From: Sphaeramia orbicularis
Lineage: Eukaryota; Chordata; Actinopteri; Kurtiformes; Apogonidae
NCBI RefSeq assembly: GCF_902148855.1
Contig: NC_043966.1
Span: forward strand, 29,320,647 to 29,384,646
Direction: 5' to 3'
DNA length: 64,000 nt
Under the pieces are notes generated by a model. It made no database searches. It saw only the letters and a list, made by a program, of their open reading frames with translations, and was not told the origin of the DNA. The position numbers and the translations under genes are program-made. This document shows positions 24,175 through 36,724 of the stretch, piece after piece. Each line of letters opens with the position of its first letter. The stretch's first letter is position 1.

Positions 24175-26955
24175 ATGAATTCTAAAGATTTAATATAATT
24201 TTCAAATTCTAATAGGAAGATTTTAAAATTTGGGTGTGTTTTAGTATATTTGTTTTTATGTATATGAAAATTTTCCAAATAATATGAATAAATTTACAAT
24301 AAATTCTAGATTGTTAGTATCATGTTTAAAATAAGTAATTACATTTTGGGATGTTATATTTATTTTATTGTTACTTTTAGATATGATATAATTTTCAATT
24401 TTGGACCAAAAATTAGAAGAATGTTCACATAAAAAGAATAAGTGTAAAGTAGATTCAGATTCAGATTGACAAAAGTTACATATTTCTTCCACATCATAAA
24501 ATCGACACAAAATAGCGTTGGAGGGATATATGTTATGTAAAATTTTGAGATGTAAAATTCTAATTTTGTTTGTAACACAGTATTAATATGGTAATGACCA
24601 TGCTTTTGACCACTCAATTTTAGAAAAAGTTGAATTCCATACTGCTTTACCTCTGGGGGAGATTTTCTTCTTTTCATTCAGTGCATTATGTAAATGTCTG
24701 TTATTACAGCTCAAACTAAAAATATTAATGCCATTAATCAATAAACAAGGTTTATTTGTCTGTGATGTTAGATAACTGAGATGATTTTTCATAAGTAAGA
24801 CAATACCATTAGGGATCGCTTTGAATACTTAGTTATATTCTTTATTTGGAATTGGAAACAAATTTATTGTCATAAATTGTTCATATCTTAATAAGTTCCC
24901 ATCTTTGTCAAAGAGGTCATTAATGAAAATAATGTTTTTGTCAATCCAGCTCTGTAAAAAAATGGATTTCTTTCTAACAATAATGTTTTCATTATTCCAA
25001 ATAATAGCTTTGTGTGGAGAAAAATTGTGTGCATTGCAAAGTTTCCAAGAAAGCAGAGCTTGTTGATAGAATTTAGAAAGTTTCGAAGGGCGTCTGGTGA
25101 TATTGTAATTACAAGACAATAAAAAATGTAAACCTCCAACATTTTTAAATATGTTGTGTGGAATAAAAAACCAAATAGATTGAGGAGCCATTAGACATTC
25201 CTTAATCCATTTAATTTTAAATGTGTTGTTTAAATCAATAAAATTCAATAACTCAAATCCTCCCTCTTTTTTAGATCCTGAAAGTATGTCTTTTTTAAGG
25301 AGATGTTTTTTGTTTTTCCATGCAAAATTGATAAATAACTTATTCATGTCTTTAAGGGTTGAATCTTGAACAAATAGGGACAACGCAGGATAAACGAGCC
25401 TTGAGACCCCTTCAGCTTTCGTTCAAAGTATTCTACCGAGGACAGAAAGATCTCGTTGAAGCCACATATTCATAATGCTTTGAGCTTTTTGAATTCTAGG
25501 GGTAAAGTTTAATTGTTGTCTAGCTGCCAAGTCTTTTGTTATATCAATGCCTAAGTATTTTATTGTGTTTTTTACTGGAATGGAGTCTATGCTTTTATCT
25601 TCTGTATTATATAATGTTAGAATTTCACATTTATTTATGTTCAACTGTAAACCTGAGGCACTGGAGAACATTTTAACCTATTCTAAAGCTGGAGCTAATT
25701 GATGTTTATCTTTTAGAAACAAAGCTGTGTCATCTGCTAGCTGTGTTATACGTATTTCTTTTTGAAATATACTGTAGATAAGCCTTTCATAGTAGTGCTA
25801 TTTAGAATCATTAATGAAAGGAATTCAGCAGCAATTAAAAAAAAGAAAAGGTGAAATTGGACAGCCTTGATGGACTGATCTTTCAACAGGAAATCTTTTG
25901 GAAGTGTTTGGATATAGTAATATATTGCTATATCCAATAGCTTTGGATAACATTTTAACAACTGAGATGAAGTAATCTCCAAATCCTGTCATATCTAGGC
26001 CTTTATAAATAAAGGGATGTTCCACTGTATCAAATGCTTTAAAAAAGTCAAGAAATACAATTATTGCATCTGATTCTACATGTTCTGAGTAATCAATCAA
26101 ATCTAGGATTAATCTTATGTTATTGCTTATATGACGGTTTGTCATAAATCCTGTTTGGGTTTCATTAATAATTTCTCCAAGACCGTTTTTGAGACACCTG
26201 GCGAATACTAATGCAAACAGTTTGTAGTCAGTATTTAGAAGAGTAATGGGTCTCCAGTCTTCTACAAAGAGGGGGTCTTTATTTGGTTTTAGAATCAAGT
26301 TAATTAATCCTTGCTTCATTGTAGTTGACATTTCTTTGTTTTTAATGCATTCTTTATACATATTTATAAGGGGAGTTTCAGTAACATTCCCAAAAAAAGA
26401 GTAGAACTCAGCAGATAAACCATCTATCCCAGGGGATTTACCATGTTTCATACAGGGGTTGGACAAAATAATGGAAACACCTTCACCTCAAGATGATAAT
26501 GCCCCAATCCATACAGCTAGAATTGTTAAAGAATGGCATGAGGAACATTCTAATGAAGTTGAGCATCTCGTATGGCCGGCACAGTCCCCAGACCTCAACA
26601 TTATTGAGCATTTATGGTCAGTTTTAGAGATTCAAGTAAGACGTCGATTTCCACCGCCATCGTCTCTATTCTAACTGAAGAATGGCTTAAAATTCCTTTG
26701 GAAACAATTCACAAGTTGTATGAATCAATACCTCGGAGAATTGAGGCTGTCATTGCCGCAAAAGGCGGACCTACACCATATTAAATTATATTTTGTTGAT
26801 TTTTTAAGGTGTTTCCATTATTTTGTCCAACCCCTGTATGTTTTAACGCTTCAACCATCTCAGTGTTTGAGATAGGTTCATCACATTTTTTTTTAATTGA
26901 GGTGATATAGTAGGGACAAACTGTTTGATATTGTCTAAGAAATTATCACAATGAT
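24175..26955 (-). mobile_element. L1-like LINE, 5'-truncated, ORF2 reverse transcriptase and C-terminal part
   Basis: Minus-strand degraded ORF2. Upstream linker ending EMVEALKH (near 26840-26870), then KHGKSPGIDGLSAEFY, WRPITLLNTDYKL, a FLDFFKAFDTVEHPF block (about 26060-26010), HQGCPISPFLF and the catalytic-type LADDT motif (25740-25726). A long thumb/C-terminal region follows, with a Cys-containing end (ICNFC, then HLFFLCEH) near 24490-24420. Endonuclease and ORF1 are absent. Several stops and frame changes make it non-functional. A Tc1-type element (26453-26838) splits it. Confidence 0.85.
26453..26838 (+). mobile_element. Internally deleted Tc1/mariner element nested in the LINE
   Basis: Inverted ends CAGGGGTTGGACAAAATAAT and ATTATTTTGTCCAACCCCTG, flanked by TA on both sides. 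The interior keeps the C-terminal transposase piece with DNAPIHTA and SPDLNIIEHLWS, that is, the second catalytic D region through the final DDE block. The N-terminal half is gone. The LINE reading resumes on the other side. Confidence 0.88.
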
Positions 26956-27163
26956 TTGAGTCAAAGTTGGAATTGCCAACGCTGTCGCAATGCTGTGCGC
27001 AGAACTGCGCAGTGTGCGCACATATGACGCAGCCGTTGAGCTTGGTAAAGGAAGCCACGCCCATTCACTCAGGTCTGGGAACGGATCGGGTTGTGAGAGG
27101 CAGACACAACTAGAAAAAAAACAAACTTAGCCCTGCAGAAGAAGGAAACTGTACTTCTTCGAC
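26956..27163 (+). promoter_or_regulatory. IGT3 promoter and 5' UTR exon region
   Basis: GC-richer block between the LINE and the IGT3 leader intron, with repeated TGCGCA words (CTGTGCGCAGAACTGCGCAG) that also occur upstream of IGT4 (36460-36490). The leader exon ends GACA at 27164. No TATA box is seen. NRF-1-like sites are an inference from TGCGCA. Confidence 0.4.
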
Positions 27164-27263
27164 AGTGCGTAGACATTATCTGTTTGATCATATCTTCTTT
27201 CTGTGAGCTTAAACTGCACAGAAACTAAACAAACCAACCATGAGTGGGTTCTCTCTCCAGGAC

Positions 27264-30200
27264 ATGACCCTCCTCTGCCTGACTTTGGCTTCGCTCTGTT
27301 TTTGTAAGTATCTGCACTGGAGTTTAGTAACATTTACCCCGGCTCTGTACAAGACAAACACCAAAAAAAAAACTAATTTTGTTGTTTCATCGACTGGATA
27401 ATACTGTTTGTTTCGATATGAAGAAATGCGCACAATGTAAGGAGAAGTGTAGATTTTCAGTGTCAGATCCAGAAAAAACTGAAGGAGGTGCAGGAGAAAG
27501 GTGGGACCAGGGTCAGAGCACAAGGGGGTGAAGAGGAAAACATTAACATTAGAAGTGCTTCAAATTGTAATTAAAAAAAAAAAAAAAAAATCATCATACA
27601 CTTATAAAATGAATACAATTTAACCCTTTCATGCATGAATTATGAGAACCTTAATCAGGATCCCCCCCCCGTTTTTATTCCTCTTTAGTTATGAAAAAAC
27701 AAACAAACAATGTGCTTGAAAATTTTCTTATGAACCTATTTTTCATGGAGTTACAAAAATGTCCACTCAGCTGGACCCCATGTGTTTAATATTTGAAGCA
27801 AAGAAAAATGTATTTACTGATGTATTGTGTGAAAACTATGAATTAAAACACTTCTAATGCTGCTAATCTGTTGTTTTCTCACATTTTAACATACTATAAT
27901 ACTAGTTATCACTCATTTCATGGAGATAATATGCAAAAAAACAAAAAAAAAAACAAAACCTTTTGTTAATGACAGTCTAATAACAATAACAAACAGTTGA
28001 TTTACACTCAAACATGTTACTGCAGATCAGGTTTATCAAGAACAGCAAAGTTACAGAAAGTATGAATTGCAGTGTATGAGATCATGCATAAGCGTCCACT
28101 CTGTTGGCTGATATGGAACTAAAACAACAAAATCCATGAATATATCCTCCTGAGACCCAGTAAGTAAACATTTTTGCCATTTTACATTCAATAATTGCCT
28201 TAATTGGAAACAGCATGATGCAACAGTTTTATATCTACAATGTCCTTTTCAGTGGACATGTATTTATTTTTTAAGTAAAGATGTGGAACTCTTGTCCACT
28301 ACAGAAGACAAGGATGCATTGCTGGGTCTCAGGAGGATATAAGAGAACATCTTTGAATAGCTGTCCACTGTAGTGACCACGATGCATGAAAGGGTTACCC
28401 TCACTAATGTGACCACTTCATGAGCTAAAGCAGAGTTGGTTTTAATAAGGTTGTCCTCATTTATGGCATTGAATTCCATTACATTCCAAATAATTTAAAA
28501 TGAGAAACAATAGGATACAGTAGAGGTGTAGGCCTCTGTTTGACAACTATGTGGGATTCACTCAATCACTGGCTGTTTTTTGCCAAATCCAAGATATTTA
28601 ATCTTCTGTCCATGCAGTTATATAGTTTAGACTGTATAATAATACATCATATACCTTCTGTGACTGCCTGTTTGTTTTTCATGCAGACCAAATACTGCTT
28701 TAACAGACAGTTGTTTCTTTGTGATTAGACTTTAATCTAATTTAGATTTAACTCCCTTTACCATATAGACTGTCATCATAAATGGTAACGTACGCAGTAG
28801 ACACCCCCTCTAATTACAAGAGACAGGAGAGGCATTGTATTTTTCATCATAAGGGCAGGAAATTCATGATTATCTCTTTTTAGTGGGAGTTATTTGTCAC
28901 TCGTTTGTGACTAGAGCAGATGAAATATTTGGAAGAAAATTAGGCTATATTACCTCTTCTCACGAAATGATTGTAATAATGGGATTTATTCTTGACAGAT
29001 AAAATATAACTGGGACTCAGTATGTAATCACTGCACCAAAGGTGATTCCTGATGTGTATAAAAAAAAAAAAGGAAATAAAAATGGAATAAAAAGAGGAAG
29101 GTGTCTTAAAACAACATCATTCCAGCTTTATGGGCAACAGTGTAGTGCAAATTCATCTCTGTATCTCCTATCCATTTATGTTTCTCTGATTCAAGGTTTG
29201 TCATCTGCGGAGGAACAGTGCTATGGCAGCACTTATCGGTTGCCATTTACATATACACCACGTCTTTTCTTTGGGCAGTTGTTCTTCACTCCATCTAATG
29301 GAGGAGACAAAAGGCTAGTATTACAGAACAAGAAGGTGAGCTGTTTCTGGTGTTATGATGTACAGTGGTGGAACAACTTTTTTGGGCATCCTCGAAATTT
29401 TACACAGTGTCAAATATTGTCATGAAATATTTGTGGAAAAATCGATTCTGCAAGTCCTCCCCACAGCCATCAGGCTTTATAACAGTTCCCAGTAAATGGC
29501 CCCCACATCACACCATGTGTATCTGCAAATACATTGTAAATATATATATATATATAGTATTTAAATTTAAATCTAAGTTTATATAAATACTTCTTTTTCT
29601 CTTTATACTTTATGTTTCACAGGTGTATATTTTCTGTTTTCTGTCTTTCCTGCACTTTATTTTTGTACTTTCTGCTGTCAACTAAGAAATTACCCCATAA
29701 TGGGATCAACAAAGTCTATCTTAGCTTATCTTCTCTTAGCTTAGCTTAAAAGGCTGTGGTTGCATCACACAAACATAAACAAATGCAAAGACTTTTTTTG
29801 TTTATTGTGAAGAAGAAGAAATAATGAAACTAACTTCTTGAGAGTTTCAACATGTCATTTCTTGGATGTGTTTCATTTTCTTGCTAAAACATCCAGTTGT
29901 GATGTCTACAGAACATTGGACGTACAGAACAGAGCATGTGGGTTTGGAGAAGGGTCCAGTACGTACAGTACTTATAATACTCATAGTTCAATAATTTAAA
30001 GGAGTGATATTTTGCTTTTTTTAAAAATGGAATTATGCATTTTAAAACATTTCCCTGTGGTCTACATAAACTGTAAGTGCCATGCTTGGGTCTGAATTCT
30101 TCATTAATTCAACTCCACAGGTCCATCTTCAACCCTATTTCTGACTAATTACACCAGAAAGGTCATTTTGAGCGCTGGCCCTTTAAACGTGAATGAGCCA

Positions 30201-33024
30201 CTTCCCGCCCCACCCCCTCCAGGTTGTTGACCATGCTGCTCTGTCCCATTCAGCCACTTGTGTTCATTAATACAACCAACAACTGAACATTTTAGGTAAT
30301 TAGCTTGAAGTTTGGACATATTTTCAGTTTTTGCTACAACCGCTGCTGCTGACAAACAGTTATGGCATACTTGGAGAAATGTTATATGTGCAAATGTCAT
30401 GACGTAACTAGTTATAAAACGTAACAAATGAAACAGGAATTAAAACAGGTTCTAGAAATCCACTCAGTTTTTTCCGAAATGAATATAAAGGTAGCTTTGC
30501 AGCACCTAGAGGGTTGAAATTCAAACTTTTGGAACTATTAGGGTCCAAATACACAAATAAATGTACCAACGACTAATAAATGTGGGTTTAGCAAATATGA
30601 TCCCTTTAAGAGTAATTCTTAATGCAATATATCACAAATTCATGGGATGTCCAAAATAATTTTTCCACCACAGTATACTATTACCAGTCAGTCTATGTAT
30701 GTGTTGTACCAGGCAGTAAAATACATACAGTCGCTACAGTTCAGTTTTATGGAAAATAGACTGTTCATCTTTCCAGCTGCAGGACCCACGCTTCACAGAG
30801 AGAGCTGGTTCAGGGCTTCTTATGAAAGACCTGACAGAACAAGATGATGGAGTTTTTTCTGTATCTCTCAATGATGATGGGAGGCTGATGAATGTCATCA
30901 CTTTGGAGGTCAAAGGTGACACCTTACACTGAGCTTATTATTAAATTTCACAATTAGGCTTAAATACAAACGTCTGTCTTTATATCTTTTTTTTTTTTTG
31001 CTTTTTTAGATTGTAAAGATACAGAAACAAAATATTACGGGGGTGTCTTTTCAGTGCGCATTCCTGAAAGGCCTGCCTTTCTTGAGTTCACTCCCTCTGA
31101 AAACCTGGCCCTGGTGACAGTCATCTGGAATTACACCAATCTGGTACGAAGCAGGGGATCACTGAACGGAAACTACTGGGACTTAAATGACATCACACAG
31201 GAAGACAGCGGCTACTACAAGTTCAGGGGGAAAGACAACAAACTGCTGGCTTGGAAGAGACTGGAAGTAATAGGTAATGATGGTAGCTGCTTGTAGACAT
31301 TTTAGATTTATGCTGATTAAAAGTTCTTATTCTCTTTATCTCACACAGAGTATGAGAGACATCATGTACGAGATGAGGGCAAGGACATCTACATTACATA
31401 TCCAGATCAGGGGGACATGTGGACCATTATATTTACGAGGGAAGAGAACCAGTATACTTTACTAAAAGGAGGAACTGACCAGATGTCAGGACCTTTTGGT
31501 GACAGACTGCAGTTTAACCCGGATACTATAATCATTGATCCACTACAGTATGAAGATTCTGGTACCTTTGAGTTCAGAGACAAGAAAGGCAACCTGGCTC
31601 AGCGTGTGGAGTTGGAGGTGAAGACAAGTGAGCATCAAAATTGAATCCTCTAATCTACTTCATATTATGCAGAGACACATAAAACCTCTTTGATACTGAA
31701 ACACTTACATCTAAATATTTTGAAGAAATGGATTTAATTATTTGGACAGAATTAACATTAGTGCAATGATAAAATAACATCTTCATTTTTTTTTCTTTGC
31801 TCTTACAGGTTTTCCTGCCCCTTTGTATTATGTTATTATTGTTGGTAGCCTTTTTCTGGTGTTTGTCATCTGTTGTTGTGTGAAAAAGTGCTGCTGTAAA
31901 AAGAGCTCCTCTAAAAGAAACAACCCTGCTCCTCAGCCTGCAGCAGCACCTGCTGTATATTACCATGTAAGTATTTCAAATAAGCATTCAGCCACTTTTA
32001 ATGAGCTTTTTATCTGAATATCAAGGTTTATTTGTAGGATACGACTCAACCTACAGGCCCTAGTCAGTCCACGGCCTCACCTGCTACAGTTTACTCTTAC
32101 CAGCCTACATCTACCACTGATGGTCCACCGGTGAGTGGAACACATATATGTGCCTCTAATATTCACACCTGCTAAATGTACTTCTCTTCTCAGTGTTGAC
32201 TTGTTTTTTTCCCCTTTGCAGACGTACAACCAAGTGAACGTCAGCGTGAACCCGCCTCGTCCTGAGGTGCATTACCATATGTTGATTTTGCTCTTAATAC
32301 ATGACATGTTGGGATATTTAGGTTTATTGACATTGGTAAAACTTAAGTGTCCTCTTTCAAGTCCATTTAATTCTCATGGCATGTAATGCAGGGAATACAA
32401 CATGTCCATCAATGCTTGTGATGACACTTAAAGCCACTTCAGGCAGGTTTATAGCTACACTGCAGGTATTATCCATGTTCTCTCTCCAATGAACATATTG
32501 TATGCCCCTGCAATGGGCATGTAACATGTTCTATGTGAATGTATTGTAAGCTCTTCACAGGGGTTTACTGCTGAAGTGAAAGGTGACAATACGACTGTGA
32601 ATTGTCGTCATGACAAATAAACCCCATAGTTAAAAGTGGGCTGCACCAGTTTGCAAACATTTCTAGCAGGCCAAACATTGAATCCAACCAACTGTAAGAA
32701 GTAATGGAAGGCATGGTAGGGACTACAGTAACTAGCTAAAAATGGGGGGTTAATTGCTGAAAAACTAGTACTAAAAGGATCCAGACTCATTTATTGTGTG
32801 TACTCTACCATCACACACTTTTTTCTGTCCATTACCTCCTCCAGGTTGCAGCTGCAGGAGGACAGGGAGCCACTCCACTTCTGTCAAACAGTTCTGATTT
32901 CATCTCCTCAGACTCAGATCCACGGTTCGACATGAAAGGAATTTCCTTTGCCTCTGCTCCTCCCCTCAACTCAGACACAACGATCTCTGATGTTTATACT
33001 TCAGATAAACTCAACTTTTTGTAA
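27264..33024 (+). CDS. IGT3: three-Ig-domain type I membrane protein, 445 aa
   Basis: Nine exons: 27264-27303, 29196-29335, 30777-30915, 31010-31273, 31349-31627, 31809-31966, 32038-32130, 32222-32266, 32845-33024; phases agree. Signal peptide MTLLCLTLASLCF. Domain 1 (to about 106) opens QCYGSTY, with DLTEQDDGVFSV. Domain 2 (107-194) opens DCKDTETKYYGG and has sequon NYT and DSGYYKFRG. Domain 3 (195-287) has DSGTFEFRD. No F-strand Cys. The transmembrane segment (about 292-312) is followed by CCCVKKCCCKKSSSKR, a likely palmitoylated basic stretch. The tail has three cassettes and ends SDVYTSDKLNFL. Compared with IGT2 it lacks the NPPTY cassette. An in-frame ATG lies 24 bases upstream (27240), but it would be intronic if the conserved acceptor before GACATG is used. 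Introns 1 and 2 are swollen by MITE insertions. Role inferred as above. Confidence 0.88.
27620..28397. mobile_element. piggyBac-like MITE family P, copy 2, with nested family R
   Basis: Starts TTAACCCTTTCATGCATGA and ends GATGCATGAAAGGGTTA. A family-R element with ends CCTCCTGAGACCCAG and CTGGGTCTCAGGAGG (28146-28336) sits inside. Located in IGT3 intron 1. Confidence 0.75.
28146..28336. mobile_element. MITE family R, copy 2 (nested)
   Basis: Near-perfect 15-bp inverted ends CCTCCTGAGACCCAG and CTGGGTCTCAGGAGG. Inserted in the family-P MITE, so it is younger than that insertion. Confidence 0.7.
28965..29140. repeat. MITE family S, copy 2
   Basis: Shares with 62865-63082, in order, the CAGTATGTAATCA block, the GGAATAAAAAGAGGAA block and the final CTTTATGGGCAACAGTG. 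In IGT3 intron 1, just upstream of exon 2. Confidence 0.55.
29362..30674. mobile_element. Tc1/mariner-type MITE filling IGT3 intron 2
   Basis: Left end TACAGTGGTGGAACAACTTT and right end ATTTTTCCACCACAGTATA are inverted to each other and carry TA at the border. Without it intron 2 would be about 130 bp, like the same intron in IGT2, 4 and 5 (about 140-190 bp). Its interior includes a TATA microsatellite (29540-29556). No transposase seen. Confidence 0.65.
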
Positions 33025-33640
33025 GCCCCACGCTGAAAATGATCTGTCAAGCAAAAATATTGTTTTAACATCCAGACTTAGATCAGTGTGTGTGATATGA
33101 CATTCAGTTAAACTGCACATATTCAGTGGGATCAAACTGGTTTGATGCAGCACAGTATTAATACTTCTTACATGCTAAATCTGAATACTCTTGCTTATTG
33201 TTGATTTAACTTTTCTCAGAGTTGCTTTATTTTCAAAGCTGGGATGATGCTTATACAATCAACAAATGTGTGTTAAACTTGGGATGTTTTTACTTTGCAT
33301 AATGTACACATGCCTATTATTACCTGCCAGTGATACCAGAAATAACAGACACATCAGTAATTTTACACCGAGAAAGCAGTTGTGTGCCTTCAGCAACCGA
33401 AGCCACTACATAAAAATCTACATTTAAAAAAATATTTGATATGTTTTTTTTCAAAACCCTTATGGTGTGCCTTTTTGTATATACATGCATTTGTGTTTTA
33501 TACGTGCTTTTGAGAAATGTTGTTTTTGTTTAATACAGTTGTAAATCAGATACCTTGTTGAACTTCAGATTTTTTGCCATTTGGAGCAATTTTCAAAGCC
33601 CTCCTCAACTTTGAGGAGCTGAAATTAATGTCAGTTTATA
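33025..33640 (+). other. IGT3 3' UTR/flank, first 3' block
   Basis: Non-coding. Around 33370-33530 it carries a diverged form of the shared 3' block (GAAGCCACTACATAA, then TGGTGTGCCTTTTTGTATAT). A second, better copy follows at 34440-35372. Confidence 0.5.
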
Positions 33641-34439
33641 TTTGGTAAGTAATGAAGAAGTTTGTCTGTATCAGATGTAGAGATGGGCCGAAACTAAATG
33701 TCATGTACTGTTACTGAAAACCAATTGTCAAGTCAAAGACAGGTCTGACTATGAGAACTTTAAGTGTCAGGAAGCAAGGGCCTCACTGTGATGATGAAAA
33801 TGTTGTCTCCTTACATAGTATCTGCAAAAATATGATAGGACATAGCATCAGATCTGTGTCTGTCTATTTAATTAATTATTTAACATAGCTAATTGTGAAA
33901 AATCAAGAACAAAGGAGAAATTTTGCCCTAATTCTAAAAACAGTCTGTGGCAAAAAGTCATTTAAAAAAATCTATTTCATCCCAAGAAGCATTTCTGCTT
34001 ATTTTGACTATTAAAAAGTCAGAAAATATCCTGTGAATAAGTGCTTTTTTCCCCCAAATACTTTGAACTTTAAATATCTTGCAGTTATTTACAATTTTCT
34101 AAATCTTATTAGGTAAAGTGGTGGCCAAAATTATTACATCTGACAGATGTGCCTTAGAACATGATTTCAGATGATTGCTTTGAGTAAAACAAATATCAGA
34201 TGAAGTGAGTCCTACTGTTTTTATCCACGTTCAACTTTAATATTTCCAGAATGAGTAGGATATGCCTTCTACGTTCAATAGAATCATACAGCTGTATCCT
34301 AAGACTCATCAGCAACATCAGTTTAACCACAAACACACCTGACAATTATTACACAAGTCATTTGGCTTCTTCTGTGAAGGAACATGTTTGTGTGAAATAG
34401 GCAAACTACATTTCTATGTTGTGGAGGCCATTTTCTGAT
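33641..34439. other. Spacer, no gene seen
   Basis: AT-rich. GTGGCCAAAATTATTACATC near 34123 resembles a Tc1/mariner terminus, but no partner end was found. No exon seen. Confidence 0.35.
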
Positions 34440-35372
34440 TTACTCTTGTCCCATTCTACCAGTAGCAAATGTAAATGACGTTATGTTATTCTGAGGAGGA
34501 AGACTTTATAATCACGGAAGACATAAGTCTACCTCCAGGAATTTAAGCCACTACAGAACAACCAGCGAAAATTATTACATAGGTCATATGGTTCTGTCAC
34601 ATCCTTTTTGTGTGCCTATGAATTTTTATTTATGTGTATATGTGTGTTTTATGTCCTTTTGAGAAATATATTTCTTGTTTTGTACAATTTTACATGGAAA
34701 CTATTGCATATCTTTTATTAAACTTTTATATTGCGCTGTGAATATACCTAATGAACATCTCAGTCTATATATCTCATGTTTTAACCAAACTCTGACCTGT
34801 CCTCAGTCCACACATCTGAATCTCAGACTAGTTTTACAGCTTCCAAACAACTTCACATCTCTCCTGTCATTTTAATCTGGGATCTACAGAACACCATCTA
34901 GTCCAGACTTGTCCACAGATATCCCTCATGTGTAGATCAGTGCTAATCAACCAGTTTTCAGGTGTTATGTGTCTTTTAATGGAATGAACTGCAAAGTCTA
35001 CTCACACTTGTGAGATGTTAAAGTATTCATATCTGATGTAGTTTTCACCCCTTGGCCAACTTGTGGCTGAAGGGATATTGTAATGGTTTTGTTGATCTTT
35101 TGTCAACTAGAGCATTTTATTAAAACTCCCTTTATGTTTTAGCAACAACCCTGGGTACAACACAATGAAATAAATGACAATTGTGATATTTTGCATGCGA
35201 CGCAAATGTTAGTCTACATTAGATGCAAAGATGTGTCACCAAACTTTGATATTTATTTGTAACATTGAAAAAAAAAAGCATTGTATTAAAGCCAAGTGAG
35301 AAGTTGTGGTGTTAATATATCAGACCTGTGCTTGATTGTAGAGGAGCATCTATTGTGGAGCTGGTTGTGGAT
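34440..35372 (+). repeat. Second 3' unit block downstream of IGT3
   Basis: Colinear with the IGT4 3' flank at 43345-44505: AATTTAAGCCACTACAGAAC, CTCTCCTGTCATTTTAATCT, GATCTTTTGTCAACTAGAGC and TTGTATTAAAGCCAAGTGAG occur in the same order. It is an orphan 3' end with no exons before it. Confidence 0.65.
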
Positions 35373-35604
35373 CTGGTGGCTAAAAACATAACTAGACAAT
35401 ACCTGCAAAATTAATGTATCAAATGATGAATACTATTCCATGTACTGTACATTTAGGCTACTATTTTATATTAGAACGGCACTATGGAGTTTGTAGCCTT
35501 GTATCATTTTATACAACAAACACAAAACTGTAAATTTCACCCTATATCTCTACAAACATATTGTCATAGTTTATTAGGATACTAATATTAGGATACAGGT
35601 TACC

Positions 35605-36128
35605 TTAACCCTTTCATGCATGAATTGTGAGAACCTTAGTCAAGATTTTTTTCTTCAGTGTTTTTATGCCTCCTTAAGCATGAAAAAAACAATGCGATTG
35701 AGGTTTTTTTTTCTATGGAGTTACAAAAATATCCATGCCTTAAATTTTTGAAGTAAGGAAACGTGTTTAAAACCCAATATCAGAAAGTGATATGAAAGCA
35801 ATGAAATGCTTTTAATGCTGCTAATCTGATGTCTTCTCACATTTTGACATATTCTAATGCCAGTAATTACTCACTTCATGGAGATAATATGGAAAAAAAA
35901 CCTTCTTGTCTAACAAATAACAATTGATTTACACTTAAACATGTTACTGCAGATCAGGTTTATCAAGAACAGCAAAGTTATAGTAGTGGTCTGAATGTCA
36001 GTGTATGGGATGGTGCGTAAGTCCATGTGTTGGCTGATATGGAACTAAAACATCAAAACCCATGAATATACAAGAGAACAGCTGGAGAGGAACTGTCCAC
36101 TGGAGTGACCTATGCATGAAAGGGTTAA
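35605..36128. mobile_element. piggyBac-like MITE family P, copy 3
   Basis: TTAACCCTTTCATGCATGA at the left and TATGCATGAAAGGGTTAA at the right, with TTAA at both borders. The cleanest copy of the family here. A poly-T run follows at about 36158-36180. Confidence 0.8.
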
Positions 36129-36429
36129 ATACCCTATTATTGACATTTCAGTTGAATTTTTTTTTTTTTTTTTTTTTTTTAACAGAGGAAATCATGAGCG
36201 CTTTGGAAAACGGTAAAATTGCAGATTAATATATATCTGTACATACGTGTTGATAAACTTAAATATTACAATTTATTCATTGAAGTAACATAGGCAGTAA
36301 ATATGAATAGCGTGGAAAAAAGAAGAAAAACATAAATAAGATACATTTGGGGAAAACGTTTTGACAGTTCTAAAACTTTTCTTTTTTCATGTTGTCTTAA
36401 CAAAAAGAAAAAAGATTGATTTGATTCCA

Positions 36430-36614
36430 TGGCTTGATCCGCAAAACGTATGCAATGTCATGCGCGGTATTTGCGCATTTTGCGCACGCCAAACGCAGTA
36501 GTCAGACTCAAAGTACGAGTAGTACAGTTGGAGCCTCACCCAGGAATGTTTACTGTCACACAGGCCGAGTGGTAATAGACAACAGACGGACAAGTAACAT
36601 TTGTGTATTTTACA
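36430..36614 (+). promoter_or_regulatory. IGT4 promoter and 5' UTR exon
   Basis: CpG-bearing block with GCGCA words (GTCATGCGCGG, TTTGCGCACGCC) like the IGT3 promoter. A leader exon ends TACA at 36614 with donor GTGAGTAAAC. No TATA box seen. Confidence 0.45.
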
Positions 36615-36724
36615 GTGAGTAAACTTTGTGTGTGTTTTGTTCAGAGTGGGAATGATCCGCTTTTCCCTTGTTTCTGTCCTGTGGATGATGTAACACAATG
36701 CTTCATACCTTCTCTCTGCAGGAC

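Noticed and set aside
26459-26674. 71-codon ORF as a host gene
   Set aside because: It is the C-terminal part of a Tc1-type transposase within inverted ends.
27240-27263. Upstream in-frame ATG for IGT3, adding eight residues
   Set aside because: The conserved acceptor CAG before GACATG in IGT2-5 places this ATG in an intron, and the other copies have no equivalent.
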